From positions 319,549 through 383,548 of the forward strand of contig NZ_SJDM01000001.1 in NCBI RefSeq assembly GCF_004761865.1: a stretch of DNA of 64,000 bases, read 5' to 3'. A program made the position numbers and the translations under genes. The notes below the pieces were generated by a model that worked only from the letters and a program-made list of their open reading frames with translations, did no database searches and was not told the DNA's origin. Shown here one piece after another: positions 1-9,500 of the stretch. Numbering within the stretch: position 1 is the stretch's first letter; every line of letters starts with the position of its first letter. The DNA comes from Crenalkalicoccus roseus (GTDB lineage Bacteria; Pseudomonadota; Alphaproteobacteria; Acetobacterales; Acetobacteraceae).

Positions 1-1
1 G

Positions 2-436
2 CCCTTCGACCCGCCGGAGCTCGTGGCGCGCATCCAGGCCGTGGTGCGGCGCGCCAAGGGCTTCGCCCAGCCCACCCTCTCGGTGGGGGACCTCACGCTC
101 AACCTGGCCTCGCGGGAGGTCACCGTGGGCGGTGTGCCGGTGCACCTGACCGGCAAGGAATACGCGGTGCTGGAGCTGCTCACCCTGCGCAAGGGCACGG
201 TGCTGACGAAGGAAGCCTTCCTGAACCACCTCTACGGCGGCATGGACGAGCCCGAGATCAAGATCATCGACGTCTTCATCTGCAAGCTGCGCAAGAAGCT
301 GGCCCAGGCCGGGGCGGACAACCTGATCGGCACGGTCTGGGGGCGCGGCTACGTCTTGCGGGACCCGGCCCAGCCGGGGGGCCGCCCCGCCCTTGCCCCG
401 AAGGCCATGGGCCTGTCCGCCGCCCACGCCGCGTGA
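2..436 (+). CDS. ctrA: CtrA-family response regulator, 3' part
   Basis: The first bases are already in frame, so the start and most of the receiver domain lie outside the window. The visible 144 residues are the end of the receiver (KPFDPPEL-like helix, ending near VRRAKG) and a complete OmpR/PhoB winged-helix DNA-binding domain. The stretch [19 protein letters not shown], then [11 protein letters not shown] and VWGRGYVL, is the hallmark of CtrA, the alphaproteobacterial master regulator of cell cycle and motility. CtrA is normally phosphorylated through CckA and ChpT. The 3' end faces cheR across a repeat-filled gap. A ChpT-like gene lies 6 kb away. Family assignment is secure; whether this is the only CtrA in the genome cannot be seen. 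Confidence 0.93.
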   Translation, partial: PFDPPELVARIQAVVRRAKGFAQPTLSVGDLTLNLASREVTVGGVPVHLTGKEYAVLELLTLRKGTVLTKEAFLNHLYGGMDEPEIKIIDVFICKLRKKLAQAGADNLIGTVWGRGYVLRDPAQPGGRPALAPKAMGLSAAHAA

Positions 437-775
437 GCCGCCGGCCGGCGCCGCACAAGGGGCCCGCCGGGCCTCGCCGCGATGGCGCCTGCGCTGCCCG
501 ATGGTGGGGGGAACCGGGCAGCGCGCCAGGGACGGAAGCGGCCCCGTGGTACCTGATCCACGGTGGTGGAAGGGCCGAAGCGGTGAACCGGTCGCCCGGC
601 ATGGAGCGGAAGCCTTGATCCACCGGAGCGGATCACGCGTGGCCCTCGCCGGTTGACGCCCCATCCGCGAAGGCGGAATGGCCGGAGCGGTGACTCAGCC
701 ACCCAGTGAAGGGCGGAAGCGCGATCCATCAAAGGGGATCCGCTGCAGCCGGGCCGCCCCCCGTTCCTCCGCCCC
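437..775. other. Intergenic gap without a gene
   Basis: This gap of about 340 bases separates the converging 3' ends of ctrA and cheR. Open frames here have no recognisable domain and look like GC-rich chance frames. The main content is two copies of the dispersed GGATC-type repeat at about 549-740. No clear intrinsic terminator with a T-run is visible. Confidence 0.6.
549..740. repeat. Two adjacent copies of a dispersed intergenic repeat
   Basis: Copy one runs about 549-635 and copy two about 655-740. Both contain an AGCGGTGA core followed by a CGCCCGG or CCACCCAG segment and end in a GATCC-type box. Copy two aligns over about 85 bases with the reverse complement of 57961-58050: both have CCGGAGCGGTGA, CCACCCAG, GAAGGGC and GAAGCG in the same order and spacing. 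The element lies outside genes at every site where I recognise it. Confidence 0.75.
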
Positions 776-1603
776 CTACACCGCCAGCGCCGCCACGCGC
801 GGCAGCGCATAAGCGCCGCGGGCGCCGGAGACGGGGACCAGCCGGTCGGTCAGGCCGAGCACCGTCTCCGCCCCGCCCAGATACAGCACGCCATCGTCCG
901 CCAGCCGCTCCGCCACCGCCGCCAGCACCCGCGCCTTGGTGGGCGGATCGAGATAGATCAGCACGTTGCGGCAGAAGATCACGTCGAACCGCCCAAGCGG
1001 GCGCAGATCGTCCAGCAGATTCCAGCGCAGGAAGCGGGCCATGGCGCGCAACTCGGGCGCGACCCGCCAGCGCCCGGCTTCCTGGCGGAAATGCCGCACC
1101 AAGCGCTGGATGGAAAGGCCGCGCTGCACCTCGAACTGGGTGAACAGCCCCTCGCGCGCCCGCGCCAGCACCTCCTGGGCGATGTCGGTGCCGAGAATCT
1201 CCACCTTGCGCCCGGCCAGCTCCGGCCCCAGCTCCTCCGCGATCATGGCGACCGAGTAGGCCTCCTGCCCGGTCGAGCAGGCGGCCGACCACACGCGCAG
1301 CACCGCCCCCGGCGGCCGCGCCGCGGCCAGGGCGGGCAGCAGGCCGCGCAGATGCTCGAAGGGTGCGCCGTCGCGGAAGAAGGAGGTCTCGTTGGTGGTC
1401 AGCGCCTCTGTCACCGCCTCGGCCAGCGGCCCGGAAGGGGCGTCGCGCAGCCGCGCCGCCAGCGCGTCCAGCGTCGGCAGGCCCTCCCGCCGCAGCAGCG
1501 GAGCGAGGCGCGTCTCCAGCATGTAGAGCTTGTCCGGCGTCAGGACCAGGCCGGAGCGGGCCTTCACCACCCGGGCGACCAGCTCGAAATTCCCGGCGAT
1601 CAC
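776..1603 (-). CDS. cheR: Chemotaxis protein methyltransferase CheR
   Basis: 275 aa SAM-dependent methyltransferase that methylates glutamates on chemoreceptors in adaptation. An N-terminal helical CheR domain (about residues 1-70, with ALTTNETSFFRD) precedes the catalytic domain, which carries VWSAACSTGQEAYS and the FDVIFCRNVLIYLDP motif. The GTG start is chosen because it overlaps the cheB stop as GTGA and gives the usual family length; the open frame runs further upstream but that part is antisense-like low-complexity sequence. Last gene of the che operon. No methyl-accepting receptor or CheD is visible, so its receptor must be encoded elsewhere. Confidence 0.92.
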   Translation of the reverse strand: MIAGNFELVARVVKARSGLVLTPDKLYMLETRLAPLLRREGLPTLDALAARLRDAPSGPLAEAVTEALTTNETSFFRDGAPFEHLRGLLPALAAARPPGAVLRVWSAACSTGQEAYSVAMIAEELGPELAGRKVEILGTDIAQEVLARAREGLFTQFEVQRGLSIQRLVRHFRQEAGRWRVAPELRAMARFLRWNLLDDLRPLGRFDVIFCRNVLIYLDPPTKARVLAAVAERLADDGVLYLGGAETVLGLTDRLVPVSGARGAYALPRVAALAV

Positions 1604-2675
1604 GCGGCCGCCCCCCGCCCCGCCACCATGGTGGCGATCTGCTCCCCGAGCGCCTCGGGCGGCAGCAGGGCGCGCGCCAGCCCGGCCCGGGCCACCGCGC
1701 CCGGCATGCCCCAGACCACGGAACTCGCCTCGTCCTGCGCCAGCACCGTCCCGCCCGCCGCCGCCACCGCGCGGCAGCCGGCGAGCCCGTCCTGTCCCAT
1801 TCCGGTGAGGATCACCGCCAGCACCCGCCCGCCGCAGAGCGCAGCGAGGCTGCGCAGCATCGGGTCCACGGCGGGGCGGCAGAAATTCTCCGCCGGCCCG
1901 TCGGACAGGCGCGCCACCAGCGCCCCGTCGGGCAGGGCCTCGGCCAGCAGGTGCCGGTCGCCCGGCGCCAGGTAGAGGCGGCCGGGACGCAGCGCTTCCC
2001 CGTCCCGCGCCTCGGCACAGCCAGGGCCGCCGAGCCGGTCCAGGTGGTCGGCGAGCATCGCCGTGAAGCCCGCCGGCATGTGCTGCACCACCAGGACCGG
2101 CACCGGCAGCCCGCGCCCGAGGCGTCGGACCAGCGCCGAGAGCGCCTGCGGCCCGCCGGTGGAGCAGCCGATGCCGACCACGCGCGGCGCCGGGCCGCCA
2201 AGGCCCCACGCGGCGCGCCCCGGCCCCGGCGCGGGCACCTGCGGCCGGCGCATCCGCGCCCAGCCGCGGATCTTCGCCAGCAGCTCCGCCCGGAAGGCAG
2301 GATCGGCCAGGCCGCCGCCCGCCGCGCCGGGCTTCGGCACGTAGTCCACCGCCCCCGCGCGCAGCGCCGCCATGGCGGCCGCGGCGCCGCGCTGGGTCAG
2401 GCTGCTGGCGACGATCACCGCCGGCGGGGCGTGGCGCCGCAGGATCAGCGGCAGGGCCGTCATCCCGTCCATCACCGGCATCTCGAGATCAAGCAGGACC
2501 ACCTCGGGCCGCTCGGCCTCCGGCAGCGAATCGAGCAGGGCCAGCGCCTCCCGCCCGTCCCGGGCGCGTCCCACGACGCGGATCCCCCCCTCCTGCTCCA
2601 GCACGCGCGCCAGGGCGGCGCGGACGGTGGCGCTGTCGTCGCACAGCAGCACCCGGACCGGCGCGGCGGCGAGGC

Positions 2676-2679
<4 letters not shown>
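1600..2679 (-). CDS. cheB: Protein-glutamate methylesterase/deamidase CheB
   Basis: 359 aa. The N-terminal receiver domain has acidic pair D14-D15 and phosphoacceptor D64 (LLDLEMP). A Pro/Ala-rich linker leads to the methylesterase domain from about residue 165. The catalytic triad is visible: S173 in GIGCSTGGP, H200 in VVQHMPAGF and D297 in LTGMGQDG. It removes receptor methyl groups when phosphorylated by CheA. The start ATG overlaps the stop of the upstream CheY-like gene as ATGA, and the stop overlaps the cheR GTG, so the three are probably translationally coupled. Confidence 0.95.
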
Positions 2680-3082
<403 letters not shown>

Positions 3083-3086
<4 letters not shown>

Positions 3087-3562
3087 CCGATCGCCAGCAC
3101 CCGCTCGACATCGAGCAGGATGACGAGCCGGTCCCCCAGGCGGTGCACGCCCACCGCCACCTCCCGCCAGAGGGGGTCGAGCGTCGGCGGGTTGGCGGCG
3201 CGGTCGGCGCGCGGCAGGGGCACGACATCGCCCACCTGGTCCACGATCAGGCTGTAGAGCTCGGTCTCGCCCTCGACCACCACGCTCATGCCCGGGGCGC
3301 CGGCCGGCCGCGGCGGCAGGCCGAGGCGGCGGCGCAGATCGAGCGCGGTGACGATGCGACCGCGCAGGTTCAGGCTGCCCGCCACCTCGGGCGGCGCCAG
3401 CGGGATGCGGGTGATCGCCTGCGGGCCGAGCACGTCGCGTACCGCGAGCACCGGGACGGCGCAGAGCTGATCGGCGAGGGTCAGGGTCAGGAAGACCTCC
3501 GCCGCCTCGTCGCCGCGCGGCGCCTCCGCCGGCGCCGGCCGCTGCTGGATGCCCATCGTCAC
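3083..3562 (-). CDS. cheW: Chemotaxis coupling protein CheW
   Basis: 159 aa CheW-type SH3-like beta protein that bridges chemoreceptors and CheA. It has the fold's typical segments: the LTLADQLCAVPVLAVRDVLG strand region near residue 30, the SLNLRGRIVTALDLRRRLG motif near residue 65 and a C-terminal VILLDVERVLAIG strand. It sits four bases downstream of cheA on the same strand. An alternative start two codons in (second Met) is possible. Confidence 0.93.
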
Positions 3563-3566
3563 CTCC

Positions 3567-6095
3567 TCAGGCGGCGGCTGGCGCCGCCAGGCAGCGCTGC
3601 AGGCTCTCCAGCAGCGCGGAACGGTCGAACTTGGCGACGTAGTCGCTGAAGCCGGCCTCGCGCCCCTGCGCCACGTCCTCGGGGCCGCACCGCCCGGACA
3701 GGGCGATCATCGGCAGGTCGCGCCAGGCGCCGCCCTGACGCACCGCCCGCGCCAGCGCCAGCCCGTCCACCTCCGGCATCACGATGTCGGAGACGATGGC
3801 GTCGAACTCCGCCCCCGCGTCGCGCAGCCGCAGCGCCTCCTGCGCCGTCGGCACCGCGGTCACGGCATAGCCGGCGGCGCCGAGCGCGGGCACGACGAGG
3901 TTGCGGAAGAAGGCGCTGTCCTCGACCACCAGCACGCGCTGCCCGCCGCCCCGCCGCTGGCCGAACCAGTCCTGGCCCGCCTCGCGCAGCCACCAGGCGG
4001 TGTCCAGCACCTCCGTCACCCGCCCGCCCAGCACCGCGCTGCCGAGGAATCCGGGCCGCGCCCCGGCCGCGTCGATCGCCAGGCGCTCCTCGATCACGTC
4101 GAGGATCTCCTCCACCATCAGGCCCATGGCGCGGTCGTCCTCGCCGAACACCAGCACGCGCTGCTGCGCCGGCGCCGCGGCGAGGCTCCAGCCGGGATCG
4201 GCCGGCACCAGCGGCATCAGCCGGCCACGGTACTGCACCACCGGCCGCCCGCCCGCGCTCTCGATCTGCTCGCGCGCCACCGTCTCGATCCGCGCCACGA
4301 GGCCGAGCGGCACCGCCTTCGGCGTGGCGTCGCCGGCGCGGAACAGCAGCAGCGCCGAGCGCTGCGCCGAATGCGCGCCGCCCCCGAGGCGCGCCCCGCG
4401 CCCCGCCTCCTCGGCGCCCTCTCCGGCCATGCCGACGCTGCGCGCGATGCCGTTGAGGTCGAGGATCATGATGACGCTGCCGTCGCCGAGGATGGTGTTG
4501 CCGGAGAACAGCGTCAGGTCGCGCAGGATCGGCGCCACCGGCTTCACCACGATCTCCTCGGTGTCGAAGACGCGGTCCACGATGATGCCGAAGGTCTGGG
4601 CGCCGACCTGGGAGACGACGACGAAGCCCTGCTCCGCCGGCGCCTCCTCCAGGCGCAGCAGGCCGGCGAGGCCGACCAGGGGCAGCAGCCGCTCGCGCAG
4701 CCGCATCACCGGCGCGTCCTTGATGCGCTCGACGCGCGGCCCGTCCGCCCCGCCGAGGCGCACCAGCTCGACCACGCCGATCTGCGGGATGGCGAAGCGG
4801 TCGCCCCCCGCCTCCACGATCAGGGCGGAGACGATCGCCAGCGTCAGCGGGATCTTGACCACGAAGGTGGTGCCCTGGCCGGGGCGGGAGCGCACCTCGA
4901 TGGTGCCGCCGATCCGCTCCATGTTGGTCTTGACCACGTCCATGCCGACGCCGCGGCCGGAAACGGCGGTGACGGCGGCGGCGGTCGAGAAGCCGGGGCG
5001 GAAGATGAAGCGCATGACCTCGCGCTCCGGCATGGAGGCGAGCTCGGCCTCCGTCGCCAGCCCCTGCGCCAGCGCCTTGGCGCGAATGCGCGCCACGTCG
5101 AGGCCGCGCCCGTCGTCGCCGATCTCGAGCAGGATGTGCCCGCCCTCGTGATAGGCGTTGAGCGTGATCCGCCCGGTCTCGGGCTTGCCGGCGGCCCGCC
5201 GCTCCTCCGGCCGCTCCAGCCCGTGGTCGGCGGAGTTGCGGACCATGTGGGTGAGCGGATCCTTGATCAGCTCCAGCACCTGGCGGTCGAGCTCGGTGTC
5301 GGCGCCGCGCATCTCGAGCTCGATGCGCTTGCCGAGCTCGACGCCGAGGTCGCGCACCAGGCGCGGCAGCTTGGCCCAGGCATTGCCGATCGGCTGCATG
5401 CGCGTCTTCATCACCCCCTCCTGCAGCTCGGAGGTGATCTGCGAGAGGCGCTGCAGCGGCGCGGCGAAGGCGGCATCGGTGCCCTGGCGCGCGGTCTGCA
5501 GGAGCTGGTTGCGCGTCAGCACCAGCTCCGAGACCAGGGTCATCAGGTCCTCGAGCACCTCCACCGCCACGCGGATCGTCTGCGGCGCGGCGGCGGCGCC
5601 CTCCGCCACGGGCTCGGGCGCAGGCGGCGACGCGGCGGGCGGAGGGGAAGCGGGCGGGGCCGCGGCGGCGGGGGGCGGGACGGGGGCGGGAGGGGCTTCC
5701 GGGGCGGGGGCGGGCCCCTCCCCGGCGGCGGCCGCGTCGAGTGCCGCGATCAGCGCCGCGTCGTCGCCCGCGGGCTCCGCGCCCGTGGCCTCGAGCCCCG
5801 CGACGATGCCGCGCATGGCGTCCAGCGCCCGCAGCGTCAGGGAGATGCCCGCCTGGGTCACCGGCAACGTGCCGTCGCGCCAGCGGCCGAGCACGTTCTC
5901 CGCCGCGTGCGCCACCGATTCGAGCCGCGGCAGCCCGAGGAAGCCGCAGGTGCCCTTCACGGTGTGGACGATGCGGAACACCTCGGCGAGCGTGCCCTGG
6001 TCCCCGGGATGGCGCTCCAGCCGCACCAGCGCCGCATCGAGCGCAGCCAGGCCCTCATTCGTCTCGGTCAGGAAGTCGGCGAGCAGATCGTCCAT
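3567..6095 (-). CDS. cheA: Hybrid chemotaxis histidine kinase CheA with C-terminal receiver
   Basis: 842 aa. The N-terminal Hpt domain carries phospho-accepting H44 in VHTVKGTCGFLGL. A Pro/Ala-rich linker (about 120-180) replaces a recognisable P2 domain. Then come the dimerisation region, the HATPase domain with HMVRNSADHGLE, DDGRGLDV and GRGVGMDVVKTN, a CheW-like P5 domain, a second CheW-like segment (about 585-710) and a receiver domain with phosphoacceptor D770 (VSDIVMPEVDG). The frame extends 5' beyond this ATG but the Hpt fold starts here. The extra CheW segment and receiver set it apart from E. coli-type CheA and recall hybrid CheA/FrzE kinases of alternative Che systems. Confidence 0.93.
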   Translation of the reverse strand: MDDLLADFLTETNEGLAALDAALVRLERHPGDQGTLAEVFRIVHTVKGTCGFLGLPRLESVAHAAENVLGRWRDGTLPVTQAGISLTLRALDAMRGIVAGLEATGAEPAGDDAALIAALDAAAAGEGPAPAPEAPPAPVPPPAAAAPPASPPPAASPPAPEPVAEGAAAAPQTIRVAVEVLEDLMTLVSELVLTRNQLLQTARQGTDAAFAAPLQRLSQITSELQEGVMKTRMQPIGNAWAKLPRLVRDLGVELGKRIELEMRGADTELDRQVLELIKDPLTHMVRNSADHGLERPEERRAAGKPETGRITLNAYHEGGHILLEIGDDGRGLDVARIRAKALAQGLATEAELASMPEREVMRFIFRPGFSTAAAVTAVSGRGVGMDVVKTNMERIGGTIEVRSRPGQGTTFVVKIPLTLAIVSALIVEAGGDRFAIPQIGVVELVRLGGADGPRVERIKDAPVMRLRERLLPLVGLAGLLRLEEAPAEQGFVVVSQVGAQTFGIIVDRVFDTEEIVVKPVAPILRDLTLFSGNTILGDGSVIMILDLNGIARSVGMAGEGAEEAGRGARLGGGAHSAQRSALLLFRAGDATPKAVPLGLVARIETVAREQIESAGGRPVVQYRGRLMPLVPADPGWSLAAAPAQQRVLVFGEDDRAMGLMVEEILDVIEERLAIDAAGARPGFLGSAVLGGRVTEVLDTAWWLREAGQDWFGQRRGGGQRVLVVEDSAFFRNLVVPALGAAGYAVTAVPTAQEALRLRDAGAEFDAIVSDIVMPEVDGLALARAVRQGGAWRDLPMIALSGRCGPEDVAQGREAGFSDYVAKFDRSALLESLQRCLAAPAAA

Positions 6096-6177
6096 GGCGC
6101 CCCTCGTCACCCGTGGCCGGAGCGTGCGGCGAGGGGTCCGAAGATTCGGTAAAGCGGCGCACCCCGCCGGGGGCGGC

Positions 6178-6798
6178 TCAGGCCGGCTCCAGCAGCAGCA
6201 GCGGGCACCCGCCCTCCGGCGCGGCCGACAGGCCGAGGGAGAGGCGCCAGCCCTCCGCCCGCGCCAGCGCCAGCAGCAGCGGCACCAGCACCGCCCGTGG
6301 CCCGCCCTCCGGCAGGGCCGCCGGGGCCTCGTCCGCAAGCGCCGCCACGAGCCCCGAAGGCCAGGCGGCGGAGGTCCCCTCCGGCCGCACCGTCAGCCCC
6401 CGCGCCGCGTCGCCGGCGAGGTGGGCGGTGCCGCCGCGCGGCAGCGCCTCGGCCGCGAGCAGGAGGGCGTTGAGCACGAGGGGCACGAGCGCGCCCGGCA
6501 GCCTGCCGCCCGGGGCCGGCGCCTCCAGCGCGAACCGCACCCTCGGCGCGGCGGGCGCGCCCTGCAGCAGCGCCAGCAGCCCCTCCCGGTCGAGATCCTC
6601 CCCCGCCTCCCCCCAGGCCGCGGCGTAGAGCCGCAGGCGCTGGCGGAGCAGCGCCGCCGTCTCCCGCGCGAGGTCGAGCGTCGCCGGATCGTCGGGCTCG
6701 ACCAGCGCCAGCGTGCCCTCGAGCGCGGCGACCGCCCCGCCGAGGTCATGGCACAGCCGGGCCGCGAGCAGGCGGGCGAGAGGCAGGTCGTGGCTCAT
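6178..6798 (-). CDS. chpT: ChpT-like histidine phosphotransferase
   Basis: 206 aa. The N-terminal helix carries LLAARLCHDLGG with candidate phospho-histidine H17, the signature of the ChpT/HPTransfase family. The rest resembles a degenerate HATPase-like fold (GALVPLVLNALLLAAEALP). ChpT relays phosphate from CckA to CtrA and CpdR. The start is the ATG preceded by GGAAGGG at seven bases; a GTG nine bases upstream would abut that site and is unlikely. It heads the che operon, 82 bases before cheA, and lies near ctrA. The family assignment rests on the N-terminal motif; the C-terminal half is diverged. Confidence 0.78.
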   Translation of the reverse strand: MSHDLPLARLLAARLCHDLGGAVAALEGTLALVEPDDPATLDLARETAALLRQRLRLYAAAWGEAGEDLDREGLLALLQGAPAAPRVRFALEAPAPGGRLPGALVPLVLNALLLAAEALPRGGTAHLAGDAARGLTVRPEGTSAAWPSGLVAALADEAPAALPEGGPRAVLVPLLLALARAEGWRLSLGLSAAPEGGCPLLLLEPA

Positions 6799-6885
6799 GC
6801 GCGGCACCCTTCCATACGCAGCGCCCTGGCTTAGACTGATCCCCTGATCGGATGGTTACCACGGCCAGGGGACCGAGCCACGGCG

Positions 6886-7065
6886 GTGCCAAGCCTCATC
6901 GAGCCCGGCATGCGCGTCCGCCTTCCCGCCCGCCCCGACTGGGGGACGGGCCAGGTGCAGTCCGTGATCGGCGACCGGATCACCGTGAATTTCGAGCACG
7001 CGGGCAAGGTGCTGATCAACGGCGCGGTGGCGGAACTCGAGGTGGTGGAGGCCGACCGGGGCTGA
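6886..7065 (+). CDS. DUF3553 small protein
   Basis: 59 aa protein read from a GTG codon. It contains [20 protein letters not shown] and [10 protein letters not shown]-like segments (here [15 protein letters not shown]), typical of the DUF3553 family, a small SH3-like fold common in alphaproteobacteria whose function is unknown. It is divergent to chpT and about 95 bases upstream of moaA on the same strand. No strong ribosome binding site is visible; an ATG eight codons in is an alternative start but would cut the conserved EPG motif. Confidence 0.8.
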   Translation: MPSLIEPGMRVRLPARPDWGTGQVQSVIGDRITVNFEHAGKVLINGAVAELEVVEADRG

Positions 7066-7160
7066 GCGCATGGCCGCCACCCCTTCCAAGGGCTTGCGCT
7101 CGGCCGGGGTTGGGGACCAAATGCCCTGCGTCGCAGCATCGCCCCAGGGGGACCCGGTCC

Positions 7161-8153
7161 ATGCTCGATCCGTTCGGCCGGCGGATCACCTATCTCCGCG
7201 TCTCGGTCACCGACCGCTGCGACCTCCGCTGCGTCTACTGCATGGCGGAGGACATGACCTTCCTGCCCAAGGCGGAGATCCTGACACTCGAGGAGCTGGA
7301 CCGCCTCTGCGGTGCCTTCATCGGCCTCGGCGTGGAGAAGATCCGCCTGACCGGGGGGGAGCCGCTGGTCCGGCGCAACGTCATCTCGCTGTTCCGCAGC
7401 CTCGGCGCCCGGCTGGGCGGCGGCGGGCTCAGGGAGCTGACCGTCACCACCAACGGCACCCAGCTCGCGAAGCTCGCCGGGGAGCTGCACGCGGCGGGGG
7501 TGCGGCGGGTCAATGTCAGCCTCGACACGCTCGACCCCGCGACCTTCACCGCCATCACCCGCTGGGGGCGGATCGAGCAGACGCTGGACGGCATCTTCGC
7601 CGCCAGGGCCGCCGGCCTCGCCGTGAAGATCAACGCCGTCGCCCTCAAGGGCGTGAACGAACACGAATTCGACCGCATGATCGCCTGGTGCGGCGAGCAT
7701 GGCTTCGACCTCTGCCTGATCGAGACCATGCCGCTCGGCGAGATCAGCGGCGACCGGACCGAGCAGTACCTGCCGCTCTCGCTCGTCCGCTCGCGCCTGA
7801 AGCGGTCCTGGACGCTGGAGGAGACCGACTACCGCACCGGCGGACCGGCCCGCTACTACACGGTGCGGGAGACCGGGCGGCGCATCGGCTTCATCACGCC
7901 GATGACGCATAATTTCTGCGAATCCTGCAACCGCGTGCGCCTGACCTGCACCGGCACCCTCTACATGTGCCTCGGCCAGGAGGACGCAGCCGACCTGCGC
8001 CGGCCGCTGCGCGACCCCGCGGTGGACGAGGAGGGGCTGCGCGAGGCCATCCTGGAGGCGATCGCCCGCAAGCCGAGGGGCCATGACTTCGTCATCGACC
8101 GCCGCCACAACCGCCCGGCGCTCGCCCGCCACATGAGCGTGACGGGGGGCTGA
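7161..8153 (+). CDS. moaA: GTP 3',8-cyclase MoaA (molybdenum cofactor)
   Basis: 330 aa radical SAM enzyme making 3',8-cyclo-7,8-dihydro-GTP, the first step of molybdopterin synthesis. The radical-SAM cluster cysteines C20, C24 and C27 ([10 protein letters not shown]) are present, followed by LTGGEPL. The second cluster motif [12 protein letters not shown] lies near the C-terminus, and the protein ends in the conserved GG pair needed for activity with MoaC. The start is set at MLDPFGRR, the usual family N-terminus, although the frame is open further upstream. No molybdenum-cofactor riboswitch is seen in the leader. Confidence 0.95.
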   Translation: MLDPFGRRITYLRVSVTDRCDLRCVYCMAEDMTFLPKAEILTLEELDRLCGAFIGLGVEKIRLTGGEPLVRRNVISLFRSLGARLGGGGLRELTVTTNGTQLAKLAGELHAAGVRRVNVSLDTLDPATFTAITRWGRIEQTLDGIFAARAAGLAVKINAVALKGVNEHEFDRMIAWCGEHGFDLCLIETMPLGEISGDRTEQYLPLSLVRSRLKRSWTLEETDYRTGGPARYYTVRETGRRIGFITPMTHNFCESCNRVRLTCTGTLYMCLGQEDAADLRRPLRDPAVDEEGLREAILEAIARKPRGHDFVIDRRHNRPALARHMSVTGG

Positions 8154-8162
8154 GGGCGGGGC

Positions 8163-8555
8163 ATGGGCCAGCTTCAGGACCTCGCCGCGCGGCTGGCGCT
8201 GCCGGGCCTCCCGGAATGGACCGGGCTGCTCGCCCTGCTGGTGCTGATGCTGGCGGGTCTCGCCTACCTGCTGATGCCCTTCGCCGTGTTCGGCGTGAAG
8301 GGCCGGCTGGAGGGGATCGAGGCGCAGCTCGACGAGCTGCAGGCCGAGATCCGCAGCCTCTCGCTTCGCCTCACCGAGACGCCGCGCCGCGCCGCGGCGG
8401 TGGAGGACTGGGTCGAGCCACCCCCGCCCCGCCGCGCCGAGGAGCCGGCGCCCCGCGTCACGCCGCCCATTCCGCCCCCCGCCGCCTGGCCCGAGGGCGG
8501 GCGGCGGCGGGAGGAGCCGCGCCTCGACTGGCCCGGCCGCCGCGGACAGGGCTGA
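8163..8555 (+). CDS. Small membrane protein with coiled coil
   Basis: 130 aa, no family recognised. One hydrophobic segment (about residues 18-42, LLALLVLMLAGLAYLLMPFAVFG) is followed by a heptad-like stretch (RLEGIEAQLDELQAEIRSL) and a long Pro/Arg/Glu-rich tail. It starts nine bases after moaA and probably shares its transcript. The layout, a single anchor plus a short coiled coil and a disordered cytoplasmic tail, suggests a scaffold or accessory membrane protein, but no function can be assigned. Confidence 0.6.
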   Translation: MGQLQDLAARLALPGLPEWTGLLALLVLMLAGLAYLLMPFAVFGVKGRLEGIEAQLDELQAEIRSLSLRLTETPRRAAAVEDWVEPPPPRRAEEPAPRVTPPIPPPAAWPEGGRRREEPRLDWPGRRGQG

Positions 8556-8570
8556 GCCGCGGCGGCGGCC

Positions 8571-9500
8571 TCAGGCCGGCCGTGGCGGCCGTTCGCCGAT
8601 CAGCCCCTGCGGCCGGTAGAGCAGGATGAGCTGCAGGGCGAGCCCGATCAGGAACAGCCGCACATAGGCCGCGCGCGTCGCCAGCTCGCCCGGAAGCTGC
8701 CCCGCCAGCCAGTCGGTCGCCGCCCACAGCGCCCACACGGCGACGGCGCCGAGGATGGCGCCGAGGTTGTTGCCCGACCCGCCGGCGATCAGCATCACCC
8801 AGACCAGGAAGGTCGCGGTCACCGGGTCCAGCGCGTCCGGCCCCATGAACTTGAAGAAATGCGCGAGCATCGCGCCGGCCAGCCCCATGCAGGCGGCGCC
8901 GAGCACGAAGGCCTGCAGGCGGAAGGCGGCCGGGTTCTTGCCCGCGGCCTTGGCCGCCTCCTCGTCGTCGCGGATGGCGCGCAGCGTGCGGCCGAAGGGG
9001 GAGCGGGCCGTCGCCTGCGCCATGGCGTAGAGCCCGGCCACCACCGCCGCCACCAGCGCGAGATAGGCGAACTGCCCCCAGGGCAGGCCGAGCCCCTCGA
9101 AGGGGCGCGGGATGCCGGGGATGCCGAGCGGCCCGCCGGTCAGCCAGTCCTCGTTGCGCACGATGAGGCGTAGGATCTCGGCGATGCCGATGGTGGCGAT
9201 CGCCAGGTAGTCGGCACGCAGCCGCAGGCTGATGGCGCCGATCGGCAGCGCCAGCAGCGCGCCGGCCAGCGCCGCCAGCGGCCAGGCCAGCCACCAGGGC
9301 CAGCCGAAGCCGCCGAGATGCTGCGCGCTGCCCCCCACGGTCAGGATCGCCGAGGTGTAGGCGCCGACCGCGACGAAGGCGAGCGGGCCGAAATTCATCA
9401 GCCCCGTCAGCCCCCACTGCAGGTTCAGCCCGAGCGTCAGCGCGGCGTAGATCCCGGCCAGCGTCAGGATGGTGGCGAAGTAGAGCGCGAACGGCTCCAT
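8571..9500 (-). CDS. livM: Branched-chain amino acid-type ABC permease LivM
   Basis: 309 aa inner-membrane permease with about eight to ten hydrophobic segments. Family motifs visible are GLNLQWGLTGLMNFGPLAF near residue 25 and the cytoplasmic ATPase-contact loop around GRTLRAIRDDEEAAKAAGKNP near residue 185. It is the last gene of a five-gene importer transcribed from 13124 down. The start overlaps the livH stop. Substrate is not determined by sequence; such transporters in this group also carry amides and short-chain or aromatic acids. Confidence 0.9.
   Translation of the reverse strand: MEPFALYFATILTLAGIYAALTLGLNLQWGLTGLMNFGPLAFVAVGAYTSAILTVGGSAQHLGGFGWPWWLAWPLAALAGALLALPIGAISLRLRADYLAIATIGIAEILRLIVRNEDWLTGGPLGIPGIPRPFEGLGLPWGQFAYLALVAAVVAGLYAMAQATARSPFGRTLRAIRDDEEAAKAAGKNPAAFRLQAFVLGAACMGLAGAMLAHFFKFMGPDALDPVTATFLVWVMLIAGGSGNNLGAILGAVAVWALWAATDWLAGQLPGELATRAAYVRLFLIGLALQLILLYRPQGLIGERPPRPA

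Noticed and set aside
7066-7160. Molybdenum-cofactor riboswitch ahead of moaA
   Set aside because: The 95-base leader is too short and lacks the class's conserved core.
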